NCBI RefSeq assembly: GCF_020740795.1
Contig: NC_067291.1
Span: 13,086,780-13,150,779 of the forward strand
DNA length: 64,000 bases
Direction: 5' to 3'
Source of the DNA: Apus apus
Taxonomy: Eukaryota; Chordata; Aves; Apodiformes; Apodidae
Shown here: positions 1 to 27,248 of the stretch, piece after piece
How the letters are laid out: every line of letters starts with the position of its first letter
Numbering within the stretch: the first letter of the stretch is position 1
Position numbers and translations under genes: made by a program
Notes under the pieces: model-generated
Database searches by the model: none
Seen by the model: only the letters and a program-made list of their open reading frames with translations
Told to the model about the DNA's origin: nothing

Positions 1-3000
1 GGCCGGTATAGGAGTAGACCTGAACTGAAGCCAGCAGTGGCTGAATTTGGGCAGACACCCTGGAGAACTGTGAGCATAAAGGGTTTTTTCTGGAAGAAAC
101 TGGGACTGTTGCTCACCATGGAAAACCACAAGGTCTGCTGCTGTAGCCTGTGCCATCCAAGGGTGTCCCCTGCTTGCTGGGTCATTACCAGTCTTGGTGG
201 GCAACTTCAACACACATCACTAGAGCTCAGGAGTCACATCAACACAGGCCTTTGATGGGGAAAATGCTGTGCTCAGACTCCAGCAATCTCTACAGCACAC
301 ATAGGGAGGGCTGTGAGGACAACAGGTTTCAGGTATCCAACAAGTTCATTCAGCAGCTGCCGCCCCAGAGAACAGAGGGAGTGCATCAGAGATGAAGGCA
401 GGAACTTTTCTAGACAGCCCCAAACTAAACTTCCATGGAGCCAGACTGATGCTGGTCCCCTGAGCTACCTGCAGCTTTCACCCAGTCCATCATTAGTGCT
501 TAGTGATAACTGAGCCTAGAAAGCCTCAGTCTTCTCCACCTAGAGAGACCAGAGGACGACAGAGACCTCATGATCTGCAAACTGGGCATCGCTGCTGCGG
601 TGACAAGCCAGCCAAAGGAGCAGCCACCCCTGCAATTTTGCACCTTGAAGGTCAACAAGGTGATGCCTGGAGGGACACCCAACCACCAGCTCCCCCCTCC
701 CATGCCCAGTTCCATCCCAGTCCACAGTGGTGCTGGATCTGCACCAGCTATCACACAGCAGCACCTTTGCAATGGTTTCAGCTCCTCATGGTGTGAGGAT
801 CCTGCTGAATGCAGGCTGGAAAATCTAAATTCACCTTCCTCCCCCTCCTCAGTCTGTCTCTGACCCTTGTCCACCCAGATTTGCCAGGCTTCAGACCTCT
901 TGTCTTTGCTGTCTTGTGATTTTCTACCTCAGGTGATTTAAGTAAAGGATATTAAATCCCCAATTTCAACCAAATTTTAATGCTGCAATGGGAATTCTTT
1001 ATTTCATCCAACATTCTTTCACATTTGTATTTTTTAAAAAACTGCTTTTACTTCAAATGATTGATACTCTTTGGCTACTCTTCCTTTTTGCTAACCAGGA
1101 GGAAAACACTGCTTACACATACATTTTGAAAGCTACACAGCTTAAAATTCCTGGTTGCATTTATTCTCAGGGCTCAATGCAATCCACAATGGCATTAGGA
1201 AACGTTGAACGATACACTTCTTAGTTACAAAGCTCCACATTTTGCACTGGGACTTGGCCAGGCAGCTCCTGGAGGCAAATCAGAAATCAATCAAAAAACA
1301 TATTAAAATTGCATTAAGTGTGCTGAAGCCGTACAGTAAGCAACGTTTTTCTGAAACATTTGATATTTGGAACTAACTGGATTTCTCAAGCAGCAGCTGA
1401 GTTGCCTCTGCAGAACAAAACAAGATCCTGGCAGGGGCAAGAGGGCAGCAGAGCTGGGCACCCCACCAGCCCCCAAAGCAAAGCCCAGCCCCAGCCCTGG
1501 AGCAGCATCCCAGGATAGGGCAGCTCCAGGGCACCCATCACCCTGCAGGGTAGCCAAGCTGCCATCTGCAGGTCCTGAGCCCTGAAGCACCTCTTCCCTG
1601 GACCCAGCAAGGAGTGAGAATGCCGATAAGAAACCCTCCCTGCTTCTGCAGCTCCCAGACTGTCCCTCACCATTCACTGACAATGCCATCAGAGGTTTCT
1701 GCTCCTGTGGCTTTTCCCTTATGCATTAACAGTGTCTACCCCAGCTCCGTTCCAGCTGCCAGTTAGATTACATACAGCAAACAGAGTAAAAATTAGAAAG
1801 CACAGGTCTGTAATTAAAACTTCATGGGAAACCAAATACGTGTGCAACAAAGAAAGCATTGAGGTGAAGATATTCTTGGGAATGAGGGGACAGGGGGAGG
1901 AGGAACAAGCCACAGCAGATTTGCATGGGGCAGCACAGTGCCAGTGCTTCAGCATGTCCCTCACGTACTTCAAAGCCTTCAATCAATTTTAAAATTCCAG
2001 AAATGGGCTCTTTCTTTCTCACTAAGCAGCAGCTATGTGAGCACCCTGAACAGAAGCAGCAATCAAGCCTGAGAAATGGGCTCCTGCCTTACTGCTTAAA
2101 GTGAAAACCAATGTGAATATCACCTACCAGCTCTGTCCCTCTTAACAAAGTCACCACCTTGACCCTGAATAGCTACTGAAAGAGCATTTTATTTTGAGTT
2201 ATTACTGCCTGGTTAATGAAGAAATTATTAATACTGCTGATCTGAACATTTTCATCAAAACTGATTTTCTTTCCAAGATACCACATCCATTTCTAATTAG
2301 AATCTCTGTAGAAAACTCTGAATGCCAGCATTTCACACAGAAAATCCATTGCTTCTTTGAAATCCCAAAGTGTGCTTTAGGGTTTTATTTTGTGCTTTGC
2401 TTTTGACACATAATTATACCACCAGCACTATTATAAATTATACCCAGCTTTTTCATTACACACCAACCACACGGTGCTTTGATCTATTAAAAAAAAAAAA
2501 AAAGGCATCTCAAACACTATCAGACAGAGGCTGCCCTTAGTTTTCTTACCAGCAAAATAAAAAAACCAGGTGAAGTTTTATCAGGCAGTGTGATTAGTTG
2601 CATGTACAACCAGCCCTAGACAAGGTAGCACACCACAGAAACACCTCCTACCTCCCTCCAAGACCTTTCATCCCACACCTCAGTATTACTCACCCCAGGA
2701 TCTCTGCACTCCAGCACAGGTTGCTCCTGGGAACTGCCAACCTCCAGCGAGCAAGCACCAGCAGGCCAGCAAGAAGGATCCTCCAGGCAACCATAAGAGC
2801 AGTAGTCTCCACGTAGATGCACATTTCCCTTTCCTCTGGTCAGGAAAAAGCAGGGTCTTTCTTCTCACTCAACATTGCATGACTTTGAACAAAGCCTCCA
2901 GGTGGCTGACACAGAAGTGTTTTGTTTTTTCTCCAGGCCTCTAAAGGTCCAAGGAGGAATTTATTCTCTTACACCCAGGTCACAAACCTGGTGCTACAAT

Positions 3001-6000
3001 AGGAGAGAAGAAAAGGAGCTCTTTTTCTTCTTCTTCTTCATATTAGTTGGAAGCCAGGATTTATGCAAAATACAGAAAACAGTTTTAAATCAAACTAAAA
3101 TTCATAACCTCAAGAAGCAGGGAGAGCCATGCTCCAGCCTAACTGCAGCAACAGCCTCCAAAAGCGGAAGGGAAGCTCTTTGTAGAAAAGGCTAAACCAA
3201 TTGAAATAGCACTTTACAAACAAGCTTTCTAAGCACCAGGTCTGCATGCTGAACTGAGAACACCAAAGCTGAAGCACCTTCCTGCTCCAGAAGCCTCATC
3301 TTTCTGCTCCTGCTCAGCCTCACCCCTACCCTGTAAACACCTTCCCCCAAAGCCAGAAGAGAGCTCCATGACCTTCAATTTGAAGGCCCAGGGTGCAAAG
3401 TGGCCACAGCTGCCCCAGCAGAGGTGGAACACTCAGGAGGAGCCCAGAACACCTGGGTGCTTCCCAGTTATTTTGGGGCAGCCTGTACATTGCAGTATTG
3501 ATTTGCCCTTCATTTTCCCTTCGGCACAGGGCACCTTGGCAGGGGTGGGGATCAGGAGTGCTGGTGGCTCCGAGCTTGCTGCCCCCAGCTACTTGCCTCT
3601 GTTCTCCCCAGCACCCACTCGAATGAAACCCACTGCCTTCTCCTGGAGGTGAAAAGAAAGTGGCCTTGGACGTTAAAAAAAGTTTCTCTCCTTTTTTAAC
3701 ATCTCCTGCCTTTTTGGCCTCCATCCATGCAGCAGGCAGCAGATGTCTCCAAGCTCTGTCCTGAGAGAGGTTTTGGACTTTCTCCAGCTCACTTCTGAAA
3801 CCTGCTCTCAGAGCTTTATCTGAGCTGCTTTCCAAAATATCTTTCTGAGAACCAGGGAATTCTCCAGATATCCCCAGGCTTTGTCCTCTGTGGTGTCACA
3901 GGGAGTACCTTACCACCTCCCACCAATCCTCAGCATGGTGCAGGGCTGGTTGGCCAGACACTGGGATTTGTGGCCCTGGGATGGAAGGTGTGGCCACAGC
4001 AGATGCAAAGCCACCCTGCTCCCTCAGAGCTGGGTCTGCAGGCAGCAGCCTTGCTCTGGGCTGGGAGCCAGCTAAGGGGGATTTGTGACTATCCTGCTTT
4101 ATCAGGGGGGTCGGACTAGAGGATCTCCAGACGTGTCTTCCAACTCCAGTGATTCTGTGATGATTCTGTGGCTCTGTGATGGTTTGCCACCATCCTGCCA
4201 AGGCTTGGATTGTAGCAGGGCTCTCAGCACCACACACCCTCTTGCTGATCCAAGCAAGGAGCCCAATTTCCACTTGTCAGCAGCAATTGCAGTGTCAGGT
4301 TGACATTTTGGAGAAGGAATTCCTTGCCCATGTACAGGACTCACCTTTGCCTTGTACAAAGCTAGGGAAGAGCACAATGGATTTACCAGTTTCCAAGAAG
4401 TGTTCTTGCACCCAGAAGCATCTACACCGTGGTCCTTCCCAGCTGAAAAATGTCTTGCATCAAGGTCAAATGCCATGACCAACAACACACTGCCCTGACA
4501 TCAGCTCTTGTCTCTCTGTGGGATCACCCCTCTCCTCAGACACTGCATTGCAACACATTAGATATAGCAAGGTGCAACGTGGGCGTTGCTTCTGTGGAGA
4601 AATACATCTACTGGAGAAATGCTTTCTGTGTCCTCCTGCTGCTGTCAGGAGTAAAGCCAAAGTCTGCTCAGAGGAACTGCACGAGCTATTTCTAAATCCA
4701 AGAGGGAAGATGTCAACTTGTGGTTGTCCTCTGAGGTCAAAAGAGAGCACAAAGCATCCTATAAATTGACAACCAAGTCAGAGTTCATTCAATAAACATC
4801 TGCTTATTAGTTCAACTCCAAGTTTTCACAAGACCCTGCAGGGGAAATAGCTTTTCCTTGATAAACAACGATGCACCACTGCTTTCCTGGCCAGGTCATC
4901 CCTCATGGCACTAGTGGAATGTCTTAGGCTAAAACTTTAAATTGGTTTGGTGATGATCCCTAATGTATCATTCTTTAAAGGGACTGTTATTATTGCACAC
5001 TGGAAGAGAGCCTGTTTCAGTGAACGTGCCCTGTGATTTATCTGCACTGCCACATTTTTTTTCATTAATCTCCATTTCAAAATTGTTTTTCTCTCCTGCG
5101 TGGTCAAAGGTTCACATTCCTGATGAGCACTGAGTGCTTCCCAGGATGGCATCAAATACCCACAGGTCCCAGCCCAGTAAAGCCACCCTGCAGACCCTGG
5201 GAGAGTCAACAAGGCAGGCAGGGAAAAGCAGCACCCCACGCTCATCCTGCTGTCACTGCACGAAACCAGCAGCCTCATCAGGCTCTTCACTTTGAGGACC
5301 GAGCAAATATTTAACAAGTTCCCCCTGCATAGTACCAGAGTTCATTATCTGGTCTCCTGAGCTCCTCCAGTCAGTAATATCCTCTAATTGATGTGATTTG
5401 GCACTTGGCCATAGAGTTAAATTGATTTGTAGGCCAGCGGGAGATGGCAGATGCCCTTTACACTTGAGAAAAGTGGCATGTGGCTTTGTTTACTGCCTGC
5501 TGCAAGGGGATGCCGTGGCAAGAGATGCCTTCCAGGAGCACAGGAAGGGGGTCTGCCTCCTCAGCATCCTCCTACTGCAGCCCCTGTTCCGTGACAAGGT
5601 GTGACTGCCACTGGCAAGCAGCTGGGGGTCACTCCAGCCGTGAAGCTTCCTTTCCCTCCCTGCCCCCAGGGGAGCTGGTGCACAGGGTGAGAGAAATGAG
5701 GAGTTCTTCTCCAAAACCAGGGCAAGATGCATGAGGTATCTCCATGCTCATCTTTGAGGGGTGCTCCAACACAGTCTCCCAGCTCAGGGCTGGGACATGG
5801 AGAGTTGGTTCTGCTGGTGCAAAGGCAGGAACCCTCCTGGTCCCGGGGCCAGGGGAGGGCAGCAGCTGCAGCTGCTGGGGTTTGACTCCACTTACTCAGT
5901 GTGAGGGTTGGCCTCCAAAGCCTGCACAGATTTTGTTTCTACAATGCAACAGTTTAGTGCTGAGCCTTGCTCATCATTGATTTTTTTTCATACTGTACAA

Positions 6001-6424
6001 TTTCTGTTTTCGCTATTTTGAAAGGTTATGACTTTGCTTAGGACTATCTTGGTTCACTTTCCTGCAGCTTTACTTTATATTGATTACCAAATTTGCAAAT
6101 TTCTTTGTTACAAATTAGTGTAGGGCATAGCTGTGTAACTCTGGTTTACTTGGGATGGTTTACAAGTTTTTAGCATTCATATGCAACCTGCCTTTGGGAT
6201 TTTACCTCTAGCACAAGAACACTGGAAAAAAAGAAGCTAGCATTCAATCTCTGCTGTTACCATCAACATAGTACTCAGAATACTTTTTACTTGAAAGTCT
6301 CTTTTTATAGTTATGAAAAAACAATTAATATAGTAGAAGAGTTAAGAATCTCACTTTCCATTTCAATCATCCTGAGAATTTTTAGCTAGGACTTCAATCC
6401 TTTCCTTATCGAACCAGAGAGACA
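1..6424. other. Intergenic DNA downstream of FAH
   Basis: No gene recognised on either strand. The longest ORF (3326-3835, minus) has low-complexity, unfamiliar protein. In human the next genes in this direction are CTXND1 and ARNT2; no exon of either was recognised here. Content seen: a CR1 tail at about 4094-4180, 15 A at 2489-2503, and a short TTC run near 3030. Confidence 0.7.
4094..4180 (+). mobile_element. CR1 LINE 3'-end fragment
   Basis: It reads GGTCGGACTAGAGGATCTCC, then CCAACTCCAGTGATTCTGTG, followed by imperfect repeats of GATTCTGTG. This matches the CR1 3' terminal region. The copy is short and 5'-truncated, with more tail degeneration than the copy at 19651, suggesting an older insertion. 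Confidence 0.85.
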
Positions 6425-6569
6425 CACTCATCATGAAGATATTTATTGATAATTAAAAATAATAAGATTCCAATCACTCATATAAAAATATTAAATCTTA
6501 ATAGAGCAGCACAGCTGGTAGAGACATGGAGAGAGATCCTCCTCCTGGGGTGTCACCTTAGTCCAGTAA
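6425..6569 (-). other. FAH: FAH 3' UTR with poly(A) signal
   Basis: A canonical AATAAA (minus strand, 6442-6447) lies about 125 nt after the stop. A GT-rich stretch (GAGTGTGTCTCTCTGG) follows just downstream, the usual arrangement of a cleavage site. The cleavage position near 6425 is inferred. A UTR this short matches my recollection of mammalian FAH. Confidence 0.7.
6442..6447 (-). terminator. FAH: FAH poly(A) signal AATAAA
   Basis: A canonical hexamer on the minus strand with a GT-rich element 15-30 nt downstream. It is the first such signal after the FAH stop codon. Confidence 0.7.
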
Positions 6570-23172
<16,603 letters not shown>

Positions 23173-23229
23173 GCTGAATGCTGAGCAGTGCCTGCTTGAG
23201 ATCCTTCGCCTCCCAGGCTGCTACACACC

Positions 23230-23400
23230 CTCCTGGGAGGAAGATCCTCTCCAGATGTTGTAACCCAGAGCACAGAAGCAACAAATCCCACCCTCTGTCC
23301 TCAGCCCCAAACCAATCACTGCTTCTTCTGCATCCCACCCCTCTGCCAGCAGTTAATTAGTGCCAGAGGTTTGCGTGACTCAGCAGCTCTTAACTGTTCC
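23230..23400 (-). promoter_or_regulatory. FAH: Probable FAH proximal promoter
   Basis: About 60-230 bp upstream of the FAH start codon there is no TATA box or CpG island. Three recognisable elements are present: a CCAAT box in inverted orientation relative to the gene (23322-23326), an HNF1-like half site GTTAAT (23352-23357) and GTGACTCAGCA (23375-23385), which fits the antioxidant-response/MARE consensus RTGACNNNGC. A liver-type promoter would suit FAH. The transcription start (about 23240-23260) is inferred from spacing only. Confidence 0.4.
23375..23385. promoter_or_regulatory. Antioxidant response element / MARE-like site
   Basis: GTGACTCAGCA fits RTGACNNNGC exactly. On the other strand it reads TGCTGAGTCACGCA, one base off a full T-MARE. 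Such sites bind NRF2-small MAF or AP-1 dimers. It lies about 205 bp upstream of the FAH start codon. The match is seen; its use in cells is inference. Confidence 0.4.
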
Positions 23401-26284
23401 CAGCAAGGTAGGGACTGGGGGAGAAACAGGCTCTTCCTGCCCAATAAACATGAAACTGGGCCCTTCTTTTAACAGATACATCACTGTGGTGGATCTGAGA
23501 AGACAGTTTGAAGATCAGAGGTAACTCGGCTCCTGCGCTTTGCAGGGGTCACTTACCTGCCAGAGCAATGGTGACATGATCATGCCCACACTGAGAAGAT
23601 CTTCCACCAGGAGCTCAACAACCCTTGGGAAGCTGCACAGCTCACACCTGAACCTGCACTTGGGTGTGCTTTTCAGTTTTGTAATGTGCATGACTGAGTC
23701 CTTCAATTTTCTCTGTAGTCCCAGCAGCTTAAAACAGAGGAACCAACCACAAAAGGAACCAACCACAAAAGGCAGGGAGACTGTTTTTTCTGCTCCCAGC
23801 CCCAGCTTTCCCTTACCTGTAGGAGAAAATTGACCCATATTCAGGAAAAGTAGAAAGCAATGAGGGAATATCCTTGAAATTAGAACAGCAAAGTCCATCC
23901 CTTTTAAATAAAAGGTATTAGATGATGTGACAGCAAAGCACAGCTTTCCTGCTAAGCTTTTTCCTTTTGGCAGAGAAGACTCACTGGAAGAAATTTAGCA
24001 AGCTGGAGAGCCAGATATTCAGTGTTAGATGACACACCACTGCTGACAACAGCCCATCTGTGACAGCTCTTCACTAGCAGAGACCCCAGCTCACACGGTG
24101 CTATTTGAAAGGGGTTATTTAAATAATGCAACACCCAGCACAAATTTCTGTAGAATTCCTGTACCTAAGGTACAACTCCATTATACTGATTGTTGGAAGT
24201 ATTTTTATTGGAGTTCAGTGGTTTGACACCAGGGTTATAGGATTTGGGAAAACATCCTGGTTTGCGTCATGACTGTGAAGAACTTGCTTATTAAAAAAAA
24301 TCCTGAAAACATGTTTCAAATACACACTGCGCATCTTGAGACAAACAGATTTATTCCAGTGTTTTGTACTGCTGTGAATGTGCTGGTATTAAAATGTTCA
24401 TCTGCTCATCTCAAACAGATAACACAAAACAAATCTTCACTGGTTATCCAGATCCACCACCATGATAACACAGAGCAAAGGCCAAAGCAAACAAAGATGA
24501 TACACAATTCTTAAGTGTCAGGGAAAGATGGACTTCCAGTCTAAATGCAAGCTTATAGATCAGGACCATATACTCTTTCAATACTCTGATAAATATGCAC
24601 AAGCCAAAGGAAGTTTATTAGCTCTCTGAGAGCGGCACATGTGGATGCAGAACTGCCCAATGCTGACCTGCCTGGATATCAGGACTGCAGAGCATTGGGA
24701 GGCAGTTTCCTCTTGCCAGAGTCACGTTTCCTACCATATAATCGAGGGCCAGAAAAGTTGGTAAAGGGAGTATGTGAATTCCAAAGGCAGTTGCTGTTCT
24801 TGCACCTCTTCTTTCAGTCTCTCAGACACCAGAAGATACAAACCAGATTGGTTCCCCCGCCATTGTGAAATCTACAATTTCTGCTTGGCCCAGAAGCATC
24901 ACTGTCAGATGAAAGGCAGATTGGAGGGGAGGGCATACGGGGGAGAGAAACAACCACTTTTAGGAAAAGGAAGACCAAATACAAGGAAGAGGGAAGAGTC
25001 AAACAGGGAAGGATGAAAGTGAAGTAGCAAAGAGGAAAGCAAACGGAGAACTACCCACAAGAGAGAAGACACTGCTTCTCTTTCATGCTCTGTGCTGCAC
25101 AAGAGGAAGTTTAGCAAATGCTCTGAGGAAATACAGTATCTTTGACTCATAAAAAGGCAGACCATTACCAAAACTTGCTGGAAAGTGTTATTTATTCCCT
25201 TTTTTTACTATAAGAGCTCTGTGCTTCACAGATTGTGGTTAAGCCATTTTTGCAAGCACAAGATACTTCATTTATTATTGGGTCTTGCAGATTACTTTCA
25301 TAGCTTTCTGAAAGCTCCTTCTGCTGTGGTACTGCTTACATGCTAAATGTAGTTAGTGCTTTATCTTCTAATTGCCAGCCAGAGCTTTTAAAGAGCATTC
25401 AGAATTTTAAAGGATGTAGCCAGCTTTGATTAAAAATGTAACGTCTTAAATAAAGCCTCAAAATCTCATTTCTTTCACAAATGCTTGAAAGCAGCAGCAA
25501 GTCACCAAGTGAAACTTCAACTGCAGATCAGCACCATCTGGAGAAGAATTAGTTCTACTTCAGGGTTCTGTTAAGTCTGGTGATAAGCAGCACTAGCTAA
25601 AGTTACCATGGTACTACATAAACCATTCAGCCCTTAAGTTACATGAGGGTGGCTGATTCCTTGAGGCAGAGATTCTGATCTAACAAGACAGGTAATCTTA
25701 ACTAAAAGTTTCTGAGCACTCTTACAAGACAATGAAAGCATAATTCCTCCTACCCCAACTGGGGATCACCAACAAGCTGACAGATCCACTAAGGAGCATG
25801 TGGAGGGCAGGTGCAGCAGTGCTCAACATTGAATTTTATGGATTTCAAACCACAGCAGTAAAGACATCTCCCTGGAGAAACTGTCTCAAGAACCGTCCTC
25901 CCACCTAACTTCAAAGAAGTCTGTGCAGTGCTGTCAGACCACAATCCTCCCAGCTGTACTTCTCAGCAGCAGAATCACACACATGGATCCACAGCTGTTC
26001 TGGCTGTAGTCTGCCCCAAATGACCCCAACTCCTGCACAGGAAGCACAGATAACTGCCTGTGCAGATCAACACACAAGGTAGAAGACTTCTGGAAACTGT
26101 AATCTGACAGTTACAGGTGAAAAGGTAAAAAACCAGCCCAAAACAACAATCAGAAGTTACCTGGCATTGGGTTATAGACAATCTCTGTGGATAAATACAC
26201 TGTAACTAAAGGAATCACCAACAGAAGTTCTTCATTAAAATAAAGCAAGAGAAATCCAAATTACAGATGCCAGAGACAGGGAAT
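23401..26284. other. ZFAND6-FAH intergenic spacer
   Basis: No gene seen. It contains a 16-bp direct repeat GGAACCAACCACAAAA at 23739-23754 and 23755-23770, and a purine-rich stretch around 24900-25050. The two genes run in the same direction, so the spacer holds the ZFAND6 termination region and FAH upstream control. Confidence 0.7.
23739..23770. repeat. 16-bp direct tandem duplication
   Basis: GGAACCAACCACAAAA occurs twice, head to tail and identical. It is about 570 bp upstream of the FAH start codon. It looks like a recent slippage duplication. Confidence 0.9.
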
Positions 26285-26302
26285 CTGATTTTTTTTTTTA
26301 AT

Positions 26303-26308
26303 TTTATT
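26303..26308 (-). terminator. ZFAND6: ZFAND6 poly(A) signal AATAAA
   Basis: A canonical hexamer on the minus strand, about 790 nt after the stop. It is followed by an A-rich stretch and then TGTCTCTGG-type GU-rich DNA. No earlier AATAAA was seen in the UTR. Confidence 0.65.
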
Positions 26309-26435
26309 TAATCAAAGTTAAGACGTGGATAAACATAAATACAGCATGGGTACTTCAGATCATTCTTCATATTTGTGTACAGACTGATGGATGTAATCCC
26401 AATGAAACCTGCAGTCAATGAAGTGCATACAGCCT

Positions 26436-26507
26436 TCCCCCCACACACACACAAAAACAAAACCCAATTAAAAACAAAACAAAAACAAAAAACAACAAAC
26501 CAAACCA
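26436..26507 (-). repeat. G/U-rich tract in ZFAND6 3' UTR
   Basis: The plus strand is a nearly pure A/C stretch of CA repeats then CAAAA-type units; the mRNA sense is GUUU/GUUUU-rich ending in GU repeats. It may be a low-complexity repeat or a binding tract for ELAV or CELF proteins. Confidence 0.6.
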
Positions 26508-26726
26508 CGCAGACAATCTCAGCACACACTCTCATTACAAATGATTCATACATAAATAGGTAGAGGGTGCAAACAAGCTAATATGCAAACACGTATAACC
26601 TCTCGTTAATGGGAAAAAAAACAGAAGCAGCCATAATGATTAAAATACATTCAGTTACTGATAACTAGTTGTGCCATACAAGGCATTATCAAAAAAAAAA
26701 AAGGAAATTGTGCTGCAGAGAAAAGC

Positions 26727-26734
26727 TATATACA
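26727..26734 (-). promoter_or_regulatory. Pumilio-response-like element in ZFAND6 3' UTR
   Basis: UGUAUAUA on the sense strand fits the Pumilio consensus UGUANAUA. Eight-base matches arise by chance in AT-rich UTRs, so this is only a candidate. Confidence 0.35.
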
Positions 26735-27099
26735 ACAAGAAAATAAACTGCAAAGTTAACGCATGCATGTTTTATCCTGGAAAAGCACAGCCCTCCAATA
26801 TTTTCTCCACATTTGTTATAAAAGCCCTCTGCACTCAACTAAAATGAAAATGATCTTAAAGGATAATACTTGTAAAGTTTACTTAAGTCTTCAGCCACAG
26901 AAAACTGCAATGAAAATAAATGTTCAGTCATTTTCAAAACAAAAAAACAAAAACAAAATCTATTCATCTGATGACATGCATGATTAAAAGGTCTAGGCAA
27001 GATACACTGCTCTACATTCCTGATGACTAAGGAAAAAAGCTCAAGTCAATTTCATTTGCAGATGGTCAGAGGATTTTGTATTCCAGCAGAAGCAGCAGT

Positions 27100-27248
27100 T
27101 CAGATCTTCTGGATCTTTTCCCCAACAACTACAGGATTCTCTTTTCTGATTTTCTCAGCAGCATCAGCTTTGTAATTGTAAGAGCAACTGTGTACATCTG
27201 AATAACGGTGCATACCACAGTAAACATTTCCACACCGACACTCAAACC
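27100..27248 (-). CDS. ZFAND6: ZFAND6 last coding exon (residues 160-208) and stop
   Basis: The acceptor is CCACAG. It codes [20 protein letters not shown], then [18 protein letters not shown] and [10 protein letters not shown], then TGA at 27100-27102. It carries AN1 ligands C163, C165, C170, H173, H179 and C181. Confidence 0.97.

Larger units (their letters stand above)
26285..27099 (-). other. ZFAND6: ZFAND6 3' UTR with poly(A) signal
   Basis: AATAAA on the minus strand at 26303-26308 ends a UTR of about 0.8 kb. In the sense strand the UTR has a Pumilio-type UGUAUAUA (26727-26734) and two long G/U stretches built from U runs with single G (26436-26507 and about 26938-26958), possible ELAV/CELF sites. 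The cleavage point near 26285 is inferred. Confidence 0.7.

Noticed and set aside
3326-3835. 169-codon minus-strand ORF downstream of FAH
   Set aside because: No recognisable domain, irregular composition, and another open frame opposite; most likely chance in GC-richer intergenic DNA.
1-6400. Possible CTXND1 or ARNT2 exon downstream of FAH
   Set aside because: No cortexin-like membrane segment or bHLH-PAS coding sequence was recognised.
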